Of a stretch of DNA of 64,000 nt, positions 46,350-54,202 are shown piece by piece (the stretch's first letter is position 1; each line of letters begins with the position of its first letter). Position numbers and translations under genes: made by a program. The DNA lies in NCBI RefSeq assembly GCF_001940455.1, contig NZ_MKQR01000026.1:365800-429799 (forward strand), in the 5' to 3' direction. This stretch comes from Actinokineospora bangkokensis. GTDB taxonomy: Bacteria; Actinomycetota; Actinomycetes; Mycobacteriales; Pseudonocardiaceae. A model generated the notes under the pieces. It was given only the letters and a program-made list of their open reading frames with translations, ran no database searches and had not been told where the DNA came from.

Positions 46350-46900
46350 AGGCCGCCCATGGAGCGCCTCGGAGTTGTTCGGTACGCCAAAGAGCAAGTG
46401 GAAGTTCGGCCTCGTGGCGTTCGCCGCCGACCGGGAGGCGTCGGGGCGTGACTGGAAGCCGGGCGACCAGACGAACGAGGTTCGCCGCGTCTCCGCTGAC
46501 GCCGCCGAGGCTCGGGATCGAGGTCGGCGCCCCGGTGTGGGAGCGGGCGAGGCTGGTGAAGGACGCTGGAGTCCCCACACACACCCTCACGAGCTACTAC
46601 CGGCCCGAGCACGTAGACGGCACGCCTCTCGTGGACCCGACACCCGGCCCCGCCACGCCGGGAGGTGGTTTCGCGGTGCTCACCCTCCGGGGTCTCGAAC
46701 CTCACCACATGACCGAGACCGTGTTCGCCCGGATGCCGACCCCCGAGGAGTTGGAGATGCTCGAACTCCCCGCAGGCGAGCCCGTGATGATCCTGCACCG
46801 AACCACCTACACGCAGGCCAACGTGGCGATCGAGTACGCGACGGGCGTCCACTCCGCCAGCCGCTTTTCCTGGACCTACTCGTTCATCCTGCCGGACTAG
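46350..46900 (+). pseudogene. KorSA-like GntR/UTRA regulator, truncated and frameshifted
   Basis: Three consecutive plus-strand frames together read as one GntR regulator: PPMERLGVVRYAK, then SKWKFGLVAFAADREASGRD and DQTNEVRRVSADAA, then RLGIEVGAPVWERARLVKDA to SASRFSWTYSFILPD. Frame changes near 46392 and 46507 each look like one inserted base. The N-terminal winged-helix domain is absent; only the UTRA ligand domain remains. The UTRA C-terminal part (about 130 residues) is well preserved. Such regulators control conjugative genes in elements like pSAM2. Sequencing error cannot be excluded for the two shifts. Confidence 0.75.
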
Positions 46901-46902
46901 CC

Positions 46903-47562
46903 GTGGCGATGATCCCGGAGGGCGACCGCGCGGCGGTGGAGGTCCTGTGGAACTACCACGACCTCGGGCACGTGTTGGAACCGACCGACGTCGGCATCGG
47001 GCTGGGCAGTCACGATCTTGGCGTGGCCACCTGCGCCGCCCAACTCTGGCACCAAGGCATGTTCCCGCGCATCCTGTTTACAGGCGCCAACGCCCCCACC
47101 ACTGTGGACCGATTCCCCCGAGGCGAAGCCGTCCACTACCGCGAGCAGGCGCTGAGGTTGGGCGTACCTGGCAGCGTCATCCTTGTGGAGCCCAGGGCCA
47201 CCAATACGGCCGAGAACATCACCTACGCGCGCGAGCTTCTGGCCAGTGAGAGCGTCCCCGTCCAGTCGGTCACATTGATCACGCGTCCCTATCAACAGCG
47301 CCGCGCCTATGCCACCTGCCGCAAACTCTGGCCCGAGGTCGAAGTCCTGTGCGCATCTCTGCCCCTCACGCTTGACGACTACGTCAACCAGATCGGCGAC
47401 GCACAACGAATGATCAACATGCTCGTGGGCGACACCCAGCGCATCCGCATCTACGCCGAACAGGGCTACGCCATCCCACAGGACATCCTTCCCGCAGTCG
47501 AGGAAGCCTTCTCTCGACTGGTCGCGGCAGGCTTCACAACACGCCTGATCTCCCGCACATAG
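46903..47562 (+). CDS. YdcF family protein (DUF218)
   Basis: Protein of 219 residues from a GTG at 46903 (VAMIPEGDRAAVEVLWNYHD), three bases after the GntR stop. It has the family landmarks IGLGSHDLGVATCAAQL, FPRILFTGANAPTTVDRFPR, VEPRATNTAENITYARELL and LITRPYQQRRAYATCRKLWP. Many YdcF proteins bind a nucleotide-like ligand, though the substrate is unknown. It is the one intact gene of the element with a family and is usually found next to KorSA-like GntR genes in such elements. It has no signal peptide or membrane segment, unlike membrane YdcF proteins. Confidence 0.82.
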   Translation: MAMIPEGDRAAVEVLWNYHDLGHVLEPTDVGIGLGSHDLGVATCAAQLWHQGMFPRILFTGANAPTTVDRFPRGEAVHYREQALRLGVPGSVILVEPRATNTAENITYARELLASESVPVQSVTLITRPYQQRRAYATCRKLWPEVEVLCASLPLTLDDYVNQIGDAQRMINMLVGDTQRIRIYAEQGYAIPQDILPAVEEAFSRLVAAGFTTRLISRT

Positions 47563-48073
47563 CCCCCACTGCTGCGCCGGAGCTTCTCGGTGAGCCGCAC
47601 GAGCCTTCCATCACTCGGCGATGCGGTGAGGACTTTCTCTACTGGCTCAAGGCGGCCCGCCCTTCGGGCGGCCCGCTGGCACTCTGTGCTTTCCCCGGTC
47701 GGCTCAACCCCGCACGGGGCGTGCGGCCTTCGGCCGGTCCCCGCGCGGACGCCGACCGGCGAGGCGTGCCCAACGCGAGCCCCAGCCGTCCACCACGAGA
47801 ACCACCCACGCGGCCACTGTGAGCCAAACGAGCGGGCCTACCGACAAAAGAAATGCCCTCGCCGGGCGGGCAGGCCAGCAGCGAGGCAGGCAGAGCGGTC
47901 GGGCTGCGGTCCGGAGGTGGCTGCCTGCCTCACCGCCGTCTATCCACGGGCTATCAGTCTGGCCACCAAGACGCAGAGCCCGGTCACTCGGCTGACGGAC
48001 CCGCCAAGGGCTGCACTCTGGGGACCAGACTGATCGAATGCGCCCAGACGGCGGCGAGGAAGGAAGCCCCCTC
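47563..48073. other. element internal region without a gene
   Basis: About 510 bases with no reading frame of normal bias. It contains an 11-base inverted repeat at 47883-47893 and 47931-47941 (GAGGCAGGCAG and complement) separated by 37 bases, and a CCGCCC/GGGCGG hairpin near 47657-47671. The repeat could be a relic of a replication or transfer origin. Confidence 0.4.
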
Positions 48074-48487
48074 CTAGTGAGGAGGAAGTTCCTGGTAGCC
48101 CGCTGCTCTCAAGATAGCGACTTGCGCCTCTGGATCGTTAATCACGCCGTCCAATCGGAAGTCGAGGTGCACCTGTCCGTTCAGCGGGTACATCACCTCT
48201 TCCACCCGCCGGGCACCCAGATTGGTCTTGCCATCCGCGCCTGGAAGAACTACAGCCTCCCCGACACGGGGTACGTGTGGGACATCTGCCTGCACCTGCT
48301 TGGTGAACCAACGGACCTCTCCGGACCTGCCGTCATCCAGGCGAATTCGGAGCACCATGTCAATCTTCACCCCGCAAGGATGCCACCAGTTGAGCTTCGT
48401 CACACCTGCGGGTAGAGAGGTGTGGTTCGCGCGTCGGTGGAGGCTGAAGGCGTTCCTCATGACGTTGGCAACTGTCAGGTTCGACAT
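48074..48487 (-). CDS. hypothetical protein of the element
   Basis: A 137-residue protein from an ATG at 48487 (MSNLTVANVMRNAFSLHRRA). I do not recognise it. The sequence KLNWWHPCGVKIDMVLRIRL, VRWFTKQVQADVPHVPRVGE and VHLDFRLDGVINDPEAQVAI looks like a compact beta-rich domain. It is on the strand opposite to ydcF, close to attR. Codon bias is weaker than in the core genes. An internal start at residue 10 (MRNAFSLH) is possible. Confidence 0.5.
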   Translation of the reverse strand: MSNLTVANVMRNAFSLHRRANHTSLPAGVTKLNWWHPCGVKIDMVLRIRLDDGRSGEVRWFTKQVQADVPHVPRVGEAVVLPGADGKTNLGARRVEEVMYPLNGQVHLDFRLDGVINDPEAQVAILRAAGYQELPPH

Positions 48488-48490
48488 CTG

Positions 48491-48511
48491 GCCGGTACAA
48501 GTCCGGTACAG
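48491..48511. repeat. possible arm-type repeat pair, right end
   Basis: CCGGTACA at 48492-48499 and again at 48503-48510, spaced like the pair near attL (45894-45914). It lies about 95 bases inside attR. Confidence 0.4.
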
Positions 48512-48603
48512 ATCCAGCCTGATACCAGGCCTTACCAGCCATCACGCAACGGCACCAGTCCGCAGGTCAGACGGCTTCCGCTCGGGTTTTCCCAAGTCAG
48601 GCG

Positions 48604-48624
48604 CAGTTCACGAACTACCGCTGA
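48604..48624 (+). repeat. right attachment site (attR)
   Basis: Copy of the yajQ 3' end with CGC in place of CGT for the last Arg codon, followed by TGA. It probably is the original chromosomal end of yajQ, left behind by the element. Confidence 0.85.
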
Positions 48625-48778
48625 GGTCTCGTGCGGCGTCCCGGTGCCGGGGGTGCCGGGGCGCGACCGGGGATCCACCCAGGCCCGAGCACGAGGGGGC
48701 GGGGGCTCCAGCGGGCCCCGGTAGCCTCGACGCGGGCAGGTGGTCGTGCCTGCCGGGACGAGACGACAGGGAGTCGTG

Positions 48779-49654
48779 ATGAAGGGCATCGTGCTCGCGG
48801 GGGGCAGTGGCACGAGGCTGCACCCGATCACCCAGGCGGTGTCGAAGCAGCTGCTGCCGGTCTACGACAAGCCGATGGTCTACTACCCGATCTCGGTGCT
48901 GATGCTGGCGGGCATCCGCGACATCCTGATCATCAGCACGCCGACCGACCTGCCGATGTTCCAGCGGCTGCTGGGGGACGGGTCGCAGTTCGGGGTGAGC
49001 TTCAGCTACGCCGAGCAGGCCGAGCCCAACGGGCTGGCCGAGGCGTTCATCATCGGGGAGCCGTTCATCGGCTCCGACGACGTGGCGCTGGTGCTCGGGG
49101 ACAACATCTTCTTCGGCACGGGCTTCTCCAAGCTCATGCGCGCCCACACCGAGCAGCTGGACGGGGCGGTCCTGTTCGGCTACCCGGTCAAGGACCCCGA
49201 GCGCTACGGCGTGGGTGAGGTCGGCCCGGACGGGATGCTGGTCTCCATCGAGGAGAAGCCCGCCGCGCCCAAGTCCAACCGGGCCATCACCGGCCTGTAC
49301 TTCTACGACAACGACGTGGTCAAGATCGCCAAGGCGCTGGAGCCCTCGCCGCGCGGCGAGCTGGAGATCACCGACGTCAACCTGGAGTACCTGCGCCAGG
49401 GCCGGGCGCGCCTGCTCGACCTCGGCCGCGGCTTCGCCTGGCTGGACACCGGGACCCACGACTCGCTGCTGGAAGCGGGCCAGTTCGTCCAGACCCTTGA
49501 GCACCGCACCGGGGTGCGGGTCGCGTGCCTGGAGGAAGTCGCGCTGGAGCGCGGTTTCATCACCCCGGACCACGCCTACAAGCTGGGGGAGAAGCTGGCG
49601 AAGTCGGGCTACGGCCAGTACATCATGGCGCTGGCGAAGTCCGCCGGGGCCTGA
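48779..49654 (+). CDS. rfbA: glucose-1-phosphate thymidylyltransferase (RmlA)
   Basis: Makes dTDP-glucose from dTTP and glucose-1-phosphate, the first step of dTDP-rhamnose and dTDP-deoxysugar synthesis. The protein is 291 residues from an ATG at 48779 ([20 protein letters not shown]); an adjacent GTG at 48776 is possible. Motifs: LAGGSGTRL (nucleotide site), [22 protein letters not shown] and [19 protein letters not shown]. The other rml genes are not in the window. It is immediately downstream of the ancestral yajQ end and ends in a terminator. Confidence 0.95.
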   Translation: MKGIVLAGGSGTRLHPITQAVSKQLLPVYDKPMVYYPISVLMLAGIRDILIISTPTDLPMFQRLLGDGSQFGVSFSYAEQAEPNGLAEAFIIGEPFIGSDDVALVLGDNIFFGTGFSKLMRAHTEQLDGAVLFGYPVKDPERYGVGEVGPDGMLVSIEEKPAAPKSNRAITGLYFYDNDVVKIAKALEPSPRGELEITDVNLEYLRQGRARLLDLGRGFAWLDTGTHDSLLEAGQFVQTLEHRTGVRVACLEEVALERGFITPDHAYKLGEKLAKSGYGQYIMALAKSAGA

Positions 49655-49669
49655 TCGCCGCACAGCGCG

Positions 49670-49702
49670 AGGACCCCCGCCCGGGCGCCGGGCGGGGGTC
49701 CT
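49670..49702. terminator. rfbA/htpX bidirectional terminator
   Basis: A perfect 15-base stem (AGGACCCCCGCCCGG and complement) with a 3-base loop, 15 bases after the rfbA stop and 35 bases before the htpX stop. Confidence 0.85.
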
Positions 49703-49737
49703 CCTCATTCCACAGGGGACTGTCCACGCGGGCCGGT

Positions 49738-50598
49738 TCACAGCTCCGGGAAGGACATCCGCTCCAGGCGCTCGATGCGGTCGGGGATCGGCGGGTGGGT
49801 GGAGAACGCCTTGGCCAGGCCGTCGCCGGGGCGGAACGGGTTGGCGATCATGAGGTGGGACTGGGCGACCAGGGCCGGTTCGGGGGCCAGCGGGGCGGCG
49901 CGGGTGCCCGCGTCGAGCTTGCGCAGGGCGTTGGCGAGGCCGAGGGGGTCGCCGGTGAGCCGGGCGGCGCTCTCGTCGGCCTGGTACTCGCGGCTGCGGC
50001 TGACGGCCAGCTGCACGAGGGTGGCGGCGACCGGGCCGAGGATGGCCACGAGCAGCAGCACCAGCGGGTTGTCGTCGTCATCGTCGCCGCCGAACAGGCC
50101 GGTGAACAGGGCGATGTTGGCCAGGGTGCTGACGATCCCGGCCAGCGCGCCCGCGACGCAGCTGATGAGGATGTCGCGGTTGTACACGTGCGACAGCTCG
50201 TGGGCCAGGACCCCGCGCAGCTCGCGCTCGTCCACCAGGTCGAGCAGGCCGGTGGTGCAGCACACGGCGGCGTTGCGCGGGTTGCGGCCGGTGGCGAAGG
50301 CGTTGGGGGCCTGGGTGGGGCTCAGGTACAGCCGCGGCATCGGCTGGCGGGCGGCGGTGGCCAGCTCGCGGACGATGCGGTAGAGCGCGGGCTGCTCGGC
50401 CTCGGACACCGGGCGGGCGCGCATCGCGCGCAGGGCCAGCTTGTCGGAGTTGAAGTAGGCGTAGGCGTTCACCGCGACGGCGACGCCGATGCCGATCAGC
50501 AGCGCCGTGCGGCCGAACAGCGAGGCGACACCGATGATGAGCGCGCCGAGCCCGCCCAGCAGGAGCGCCGTCTTGAGACCGTTGACGTGGCCGTGCAC
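49738..50598 (-). CDS. htpX: HtpX family zinc membrane protease
   Basis: Membrane protease (M48B) that degrades misfolded membrane proteins. The protein is 286 residues from a GTG at 50598 ([20 protein letters not shown]) with GAGGAGCG upstream. The zinc motif [14 protein letters not shown] is present, and the third ligand is in [15 protein letters not shown]. Two N-terminal membrane segments and two after the zinc motif are visible. A longer open frame upstream runs through unrelated genes and is not coding. It is monocistronic. Confidence 0.93.
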   Translation of the reverse strand: MHGHVNGLKTALLLGGLGALIIGVASLFGRTALLIGIGVAVAVNAYAYFNSDKLALRAMRARPVSEAEQPALYRIVRELATAARQPMPRLYLSPTQAPNAFATGRNPRNAAVCCTTGLLDLVDERELRGVLAHELSHVYNRDILISCVAGALAGIVSTLANIALFTGLFGGDDDDDNPLVLLLVAILGPVAATLVQLAVSRSREYQADESAARLTGDPLGLANALRKLDAGTRAAPLAPEPALVAQSHLMIANPFRPGDGLAKAFSTHPPIPDRIERLERMSFPEL

Positions 50599-50705
50599 AG
50601 GGCGCTCCTCTCCGCTCCGGGACCCGGTGGGGGTTGTGAAGTCCTCGTTTCCCACCGCTGGGTCCAACGCGGGTTTAACCGGAGAAGTTCCAGCGGGTCC
50701 CTGAG

Positions 50706-51485
50706 TCAGTTGCCACTCTCGCCCCGGCGCCAGTACGTCGTGGGCCGCACCTGCTTGCGGGGGAACCCGCGCTCCTCCAGCAGGTGCGCGCGGACGGCGA
50801 CCATCGCCGCGCGCTCGCCCGCCAGCCACACCTCGGGCGTGCCCTCGGGCAGCCGCGCCGCGCGGATGGCGTCCACCAGCACGGTGCTCTCCCCCGCGGG
50901 CGCGTCGCGGTGCAACCACGTGACCCCGGGGATGTCCTGCTCCTCCTCGGGACCCGCCACCTCGACGAACGCCAGCACCGGGGCGTCGACGGCGGCCATG
51001 ATGTTCGCGATCGCGGGCAGCGCCGTCTCGTCGCCCGCGAGCAGGTACCAGTCGGCGGCCGGGTCGGGCTGGTAGACCGGGGACGGGCCGACGAAGATCA
51101 CCTCGTCGCCCACCGCGACCCGCGACGCCCACGCCGAGGCCGGGCCCGCGTCGCCGTGCAGGACGAAGTCGAAGTCGACCTCGTTGGTGGCCGGGTCGTG
51201 CCTGCGGATGGTGTAGGTCCTGGTCAGCGGGCGCACCTGCGACCACATGCCGCGCGCGGACTCCAGCGTCAGCGGCTCCGGCAGCTCGGTGCCCTCGGGG
51301 TAGAAGTAGAGCATCACGTTCTGGTCGGTGCCCGCGCCCGCGAGGTCGGCCAGCGAGTCGTCGCGGACGGTGACCCTGGCCAGGTTCGGGGTCACCCGCT
51401 CGACGCGCACCACCGGGACGCGCCAGAGGCGGGTCTCCTGCCTGCGGGAGCGGCGGCGGGTCGGGCTCTGCGGGTTCGTGCTCAC
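50706..51485 (-). CDS. siderophore-interacting protein (FAD/NAD(P)H ferric reductase)
   Basis: Flavoprotein of about 259 residues that releases iron from imported ferric siderophores. It has [18 protein letters not shown] at the start, the FAD-binding [20 protein letters not shown] region and [20 protein letters not shown], with the NAD(P)H fold at the end ([20 protein letters not shown]). I chose the GTG at 51485 because GAGG lies nine bases upstream; an ATG at 51494 is close. No iron-uptake gene is next to it. It is divergent from the amidase; the 51554 palindrome could affect both. Confidence 0.85.
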   Translation of the reverse strand: MSTNPQSPTRRRSRRQETRLWRVPVVRVERVTPNLARVTVRDDSLADLAGAGTDQNVMLYFYPEGTELPEPLTLESARGMWSQVRPLTRTYTIRRHDPATNEVDFDFVLHGDAGPASAWASRVAVGDEVIFVGPSPVYQPDPAADWYLLAGDETALPAIANIMAAVDAPVLAFVEVAGPEEEQDIPGVTWLHRDAPAGESTVLVDAIRAARLPEGTPEVWLAGERAAMVAVRAHLLEERGFPRKQVRPTTYWRRGESGN

Positions 51486-51553
51486 CCTGCTCATCCTCGC
51501 AGGGGCCGCGGCGGCCCCCGTTCGGCGGCACCGCGGGCGCCGGGACCGGCCTA

Positions 51554-51573
51554 CTGTTCGTCCGAACGAACAG
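51554..51573. promoter_or_regulatory. palindromic operator upstream of the amidase
   Basis: CTGTTCGT and ACGAACAG form perfect 8-base arms with a 4-base centre (CCGA), just before the AGGAGG site of the amidase. A repressor bound there would block the amidase start. The TetR gene at the end of the operon is the obvious candidate. Confidence 0.6.
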
Positions 51574-51582
51574 GAGGCTCCC

Positions 51583-52965
51583 ATGGTGGTGGCACCCCCG
51601 GCGCGGTTCGCGGGCCTGGTGGCGACCGCGCAAGCGCTTGCCGACGGCGCGGTGACCTCGGTCGAGCTGGTCGACCGAGCGCTGGCCGAGGTCGAGGACA
51701 CCCAGCCGACGCTCAACGCCTTCCGGGTGGTGCGCGCCGAGCGGGCCAGGGCGGAGGCCGCGGCGGCCGACGAGCGGCTGCGCGCGGGCGAGCGGGCGCC
51801 GCTGCTCGGGGTGCCGCTGGCGATCAAGGACGACGTCGACATCGAGGGCGCGCCCACGGCGTTCGGCTGCGCGGGCGAGTTCCCGGTGCGCACCGCCGAC
51901 TGCGAGCTGGTGCGGCTGCTCAAGGCGGCCGGGGCGGTGATCGTCGGCAAGACCAACACCCCGGAGTTCGGGCAGTGGCCGATCACCGAGGGCACCGCGT
52001 TCGGCGTGACCCGCAACCCGTGGCGGCTCGACCACAGCCCCGGCGGCTCCTCGGGCGGGTCGGCGGCGGCGGTCGCGGCGGGGGTCGTGCCCGCGGCCGT
52101 GGGTTCCGACGGCGCCGGGTCGGTGCGCATCCCGGCGGCGTGGACGAACCTGGTGGGGGTCAAGCCCACCCGGGGCAGGCTCTCGCCGCTGCCGGAGGTG
52201 GAGCTGTTCCACGGCATCACCACCAGCGGGGTGCTGGCCAGGACCGTAGCCGACGCCGCGCTGCTGCTCGACGTCCTCGCCGACACCGGCACCCGCTTCC
52301 AGCGGGCCGCGGCCACCCCGCCGCGGCGGCTGCGGGTCGCGCTGTCGCTGCGGCCCGCGTTCACCGGGGTGCGGGTGCGGCTCGACCCGCAGGTGCGCGC
52401 GGCCGTGGTGCGGCTGGCCAGGGTGCTCACCGGGCTCGGGCACGAGGTGCTGGTGGCCGACCCCGCCTACGGGCTGATCGGGCTGAACTTCCTGCCGCGC
52501 TCGCTGGGCGGCCTGCACGACTGGCACGGGCGCGTCCCCGACCCGCTGCTGCTCGACCCGCGCACCCGGGACAACGGGCGCATGGGCGGGCTGCTGCGCG
52601 GGCGGGCGCTGGGCGCGGCGCGGGCCACCCTCGGGCTGTTCCAGCGCCGGGTCGGGCGGGTGTTCGAGCGGGCCGACGTCGTGCTCACGCCCACCACCGC
52701 CGAGCAGCCGCTGCCGGTGGGCGGCATCGACGGCCTCACCGGCTGGCAGACCGACCAGCGCATCATCAAGGCGTGCCCGTACGCGTGGCCGTGGAACGTG
52801 CTGGGCTGGCCGGGGGTCAACGTCCCGGCCGGGCTCACCGACGAGTTCCTGCCGGTGGGCGGGCAACTGCTCGGCCCGGCCGACAGCGAGGACATGCTGC
52901 TGTCGCTGGCCGCGGAGCTGGAGGGCGTCGAGCGCTGGCACGAGCGGACGCCGCCGCGTGCGTGA
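51583..52965 (+). CDS. amidase (AS family)
   Basis: Amide hydrolase of 460 residues from an ATG at 51583 with AGGAGG upstream. The Ser-cisSer-Lys triad is visible: Lys in [15 protein letters not shown], cis-Ser in [17 protein letters not shown], and the nucleophile in [19 protein letters not shown]. The C-terminal half ([19 protein letters not shown]) shapes the substrate pocket; the substrate is unknown. It overlaps the TetR gene by eight bases. Confidence 0.9.
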   Translation: MVVAPPARFAGLVATAQALADGAVTSVELVDRALAEVEDTQPTLNAFRVVRAERARAEAAAADERLRAGERAPLLGVPLAIKDDVDIEGAPTAFGCAGEFPVRTADCELVRLLKAAGAVIVGKTNTPEFGQWPITEGTAFGVTRNPWRLDHSPGGSSGGSAAAVAAGVVPAAVGSDGAGSVRIPAAWTNLVGVKPTRGRLSPLPEVELFHGITTSGVLARTVADAALLLDVLADTGTRFQRAAATPPRRLRVALSLRPAFTGVRVRLDPQVRAAVVRLARVLTGLGHEVLVADPAYGLIGLNFLPRSLGGLHDWHGRVPDPLLLDPRTRDNGRMGGLLRGRALGAARATLGLFQRRVGRVFERADVVLTPTTAEQPLPVGGIDGLTGWQTDQRIIKACPYAWPWNVLGWPGVNVPAGLTDEFLPVGGQLLGPADSEDMLLSLAAELEGVERWHERTPPRA

Positions 52966-53503
52966 GCGCATCCTGCGCGCGGTGCTGCGGGTGCTCGGCG
53001 CGGTGGGGGTGGCGGGGCTGACCAACCGGCGCATCGCCGCCGAGGCGGGGGTGTCGCTGGGGTCGATCACCTACCACTTCGCCACGCAGACCGAGATGCT
53101 GCGCGCGGCCCTGCTGCTGTTCGTGCGCGAGGAGACCGCCCGGCTGGCGGAGTTCGCGCGGGAGCGGCCGGGGCCGGTGGGGGTGGCCGAGGCGGCGGCG
53201 CTGGTGGCCGAGGTGGTGGAGAGCACCACCTTCGGCCGCGAGGAGATCGCACCGCTGGAGCTGTACGTCCACGCCGGGCGCGACCCGCAGCTGCGACCGG
53301 CGGCCGAGGAGTGCTTCGCCGCCTACGACGCCTTCGCCGTCACCGTGCTGCGCGCGCTCGGCGTCCCCTCGCCCGAGCGGGTGGCGGGGGCGGTGGTGGC
53401 CCTGGTCGCGGGCACGCAGCTGCGCAGGCTCGCCACCGGCGGCGGCGGGGCCACCGGGCTGGCGGAGGCGGTCCAGCTGCTGGTCAGGCCGGGCGGCTGG
53501 TGA
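52958..53503 (+). CDS. TetR family transcriptional regulator
   Basis: Protein of 181 residues from a GTG at 52958 overlapping the amidase stop. The N-terminal helix-turn-helix is [20 protein letters not shown] with [11 protein letters not shown] after it. The C-terminal helices (about 60-181) are the ligand pocket. Co-translation with the amidase and the palindrome at 51554 suggest that it controls the operon. Confidence 0.9.
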   Translation: MRERILRAVLRVLGAVGVAGLTNRRIAAEAGVSLGSITYHFATQTEMLRAALLLFVREETARLAEFARERPGPVGVAEAAALVAEVVESTTFGREEIAPLELYVHAGRDPQLRPAAEECFAAYDAFAVTVLRALGVPSPERVAGAVVALVAGTQLRRLATGGGGATGLAEAVQLLVRPGGW

Positions 53504-53663
53504 ACACCGGCTGCGGCACGGCGGTGACCGCGCGGGTCACCTGCGGCGGCTCCTGGGCGTCCTTGTCGGGGGCGGCCTGGAACACGGGCAGCTGCGGGGT
53601 GGCGGGGCGCTGGCTGTTGTCGTCCAACGGGGTGGTCCTGTTCTGCGGGGGATGCGGTGTCAC
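53484..53663 (-). CDS. small proline/glutamine-rich protein, unknown
   Basis: A 59-codon frame on the minus strand from GTG: VTPHPPQNRTTPLDDNSQRP onward and ending QPVFTSRPA. Only codons 2 and 4 lack G or C in third position; from codon 5 on all end in G or C, as expected of a real gene here. No family is recognised and no ribosome site is seen. The 3' end overlaps the TetR gene by 20 bases. It may be translated, but peptide evidence is lacking. Confidence 0.5.
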   Translation of the reverse strand: MTPHPPQNRTTPLDDNSQRPATPQLPVFQAAPDKDAQEPPQVTRAVTAVPQPVFTSRPA

Positions 53664-53923
53664 CGGCTAGATCGCCGGTGTCGATGCGGGTATTTCCCAC
53701 TGCGACCCCAGCTGACACCGACAGCGCTGTGACGACCGCCACTGTGGCACGTTCGCACTGGTCAGGCTAGGTGCCTTTCGGGCTAATGGCCTCGTTGCGC
53801 ATCGACTCCCAGGTCGACACCCACCACACCGACCGGGCTCAGGCAGCCCGGTCGCGCTCGGCGGCGAACGCCCGCTGAGCGGCGACCCCGACGACGCAAC
53901 CATCGAGTTCTTCGAGCAAGGGG

Positions 53924-54124
53924 GTCACCAACCGCACGGCCGTCATCGTCCCCATCCTCGTCATCCACGGCGACACCGTCGTCCCCTTCGAGATCAGCGG
54001 CAAGCACACCGCCGAAACCCTCCGGGCGACCAGACCATGATCATCGAAGGCGGCCCCACGGGGTCAACGACTCCCACCCGAGGAGTCGAACGCCGCCCTG
54101 CTCAAGCTTCTCGCTGGCCAACGT
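53924..54124 (+). pseudogene. alpha/beta hydrolase (haloperoxidase-like), C-terminal remnant
   Basis: Frames in sequence read like the end of an alpha/beta hydrolase: TAVIVPILVIHGDTVVPFEI (catalytic Asp strand), then SGKHTAETLRATRP, then IIEGGP, HGVNDSHP and EESNAALLKLLAGQ (catalytic His region). Frame changes near 54037, 54053 and 54079 break it, and no N-terminal part or start is found. It is a decayed fragment left in the island. Confidence 0.6.
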
Positions 54125-54202
54125 GGGATTGGCAGGCACGAGGTGCACGGGCCAGGCGTCTGCGCCTCTCGTTTTGTCGGTGCCCGCAAGCATCATCAGG
54201 GC

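Larger units (their letters stand above)
45832..48624. mobile_element. decayed integrative element in the yajQ 3' end
   Basis: About 2.8 kb flanked by a 21-base direct repeat with one mismatch, one copy being the yajQ end. Inside are the C-terminal part of a tyrosine recombinase next to the left end, a KorSA-like GntR remnant, an intact YdcF-like gene and an unknown gene. The remaining sequence has lower GC and poor coding bias. The gene set fits an actinomycete integrative and conjugative element that has lost its replication and transfer genes, leaving a remnant. Confidence 0.82.

Noticed and set aside
49738..53070. A 1110-codon minus-strand frame ending with HtpX
   Set aside because: Only the last 286 codons are HtpX; the rest is antisense to the amidase and TetR genes, and a good ribosome site and signal start mark 50598.
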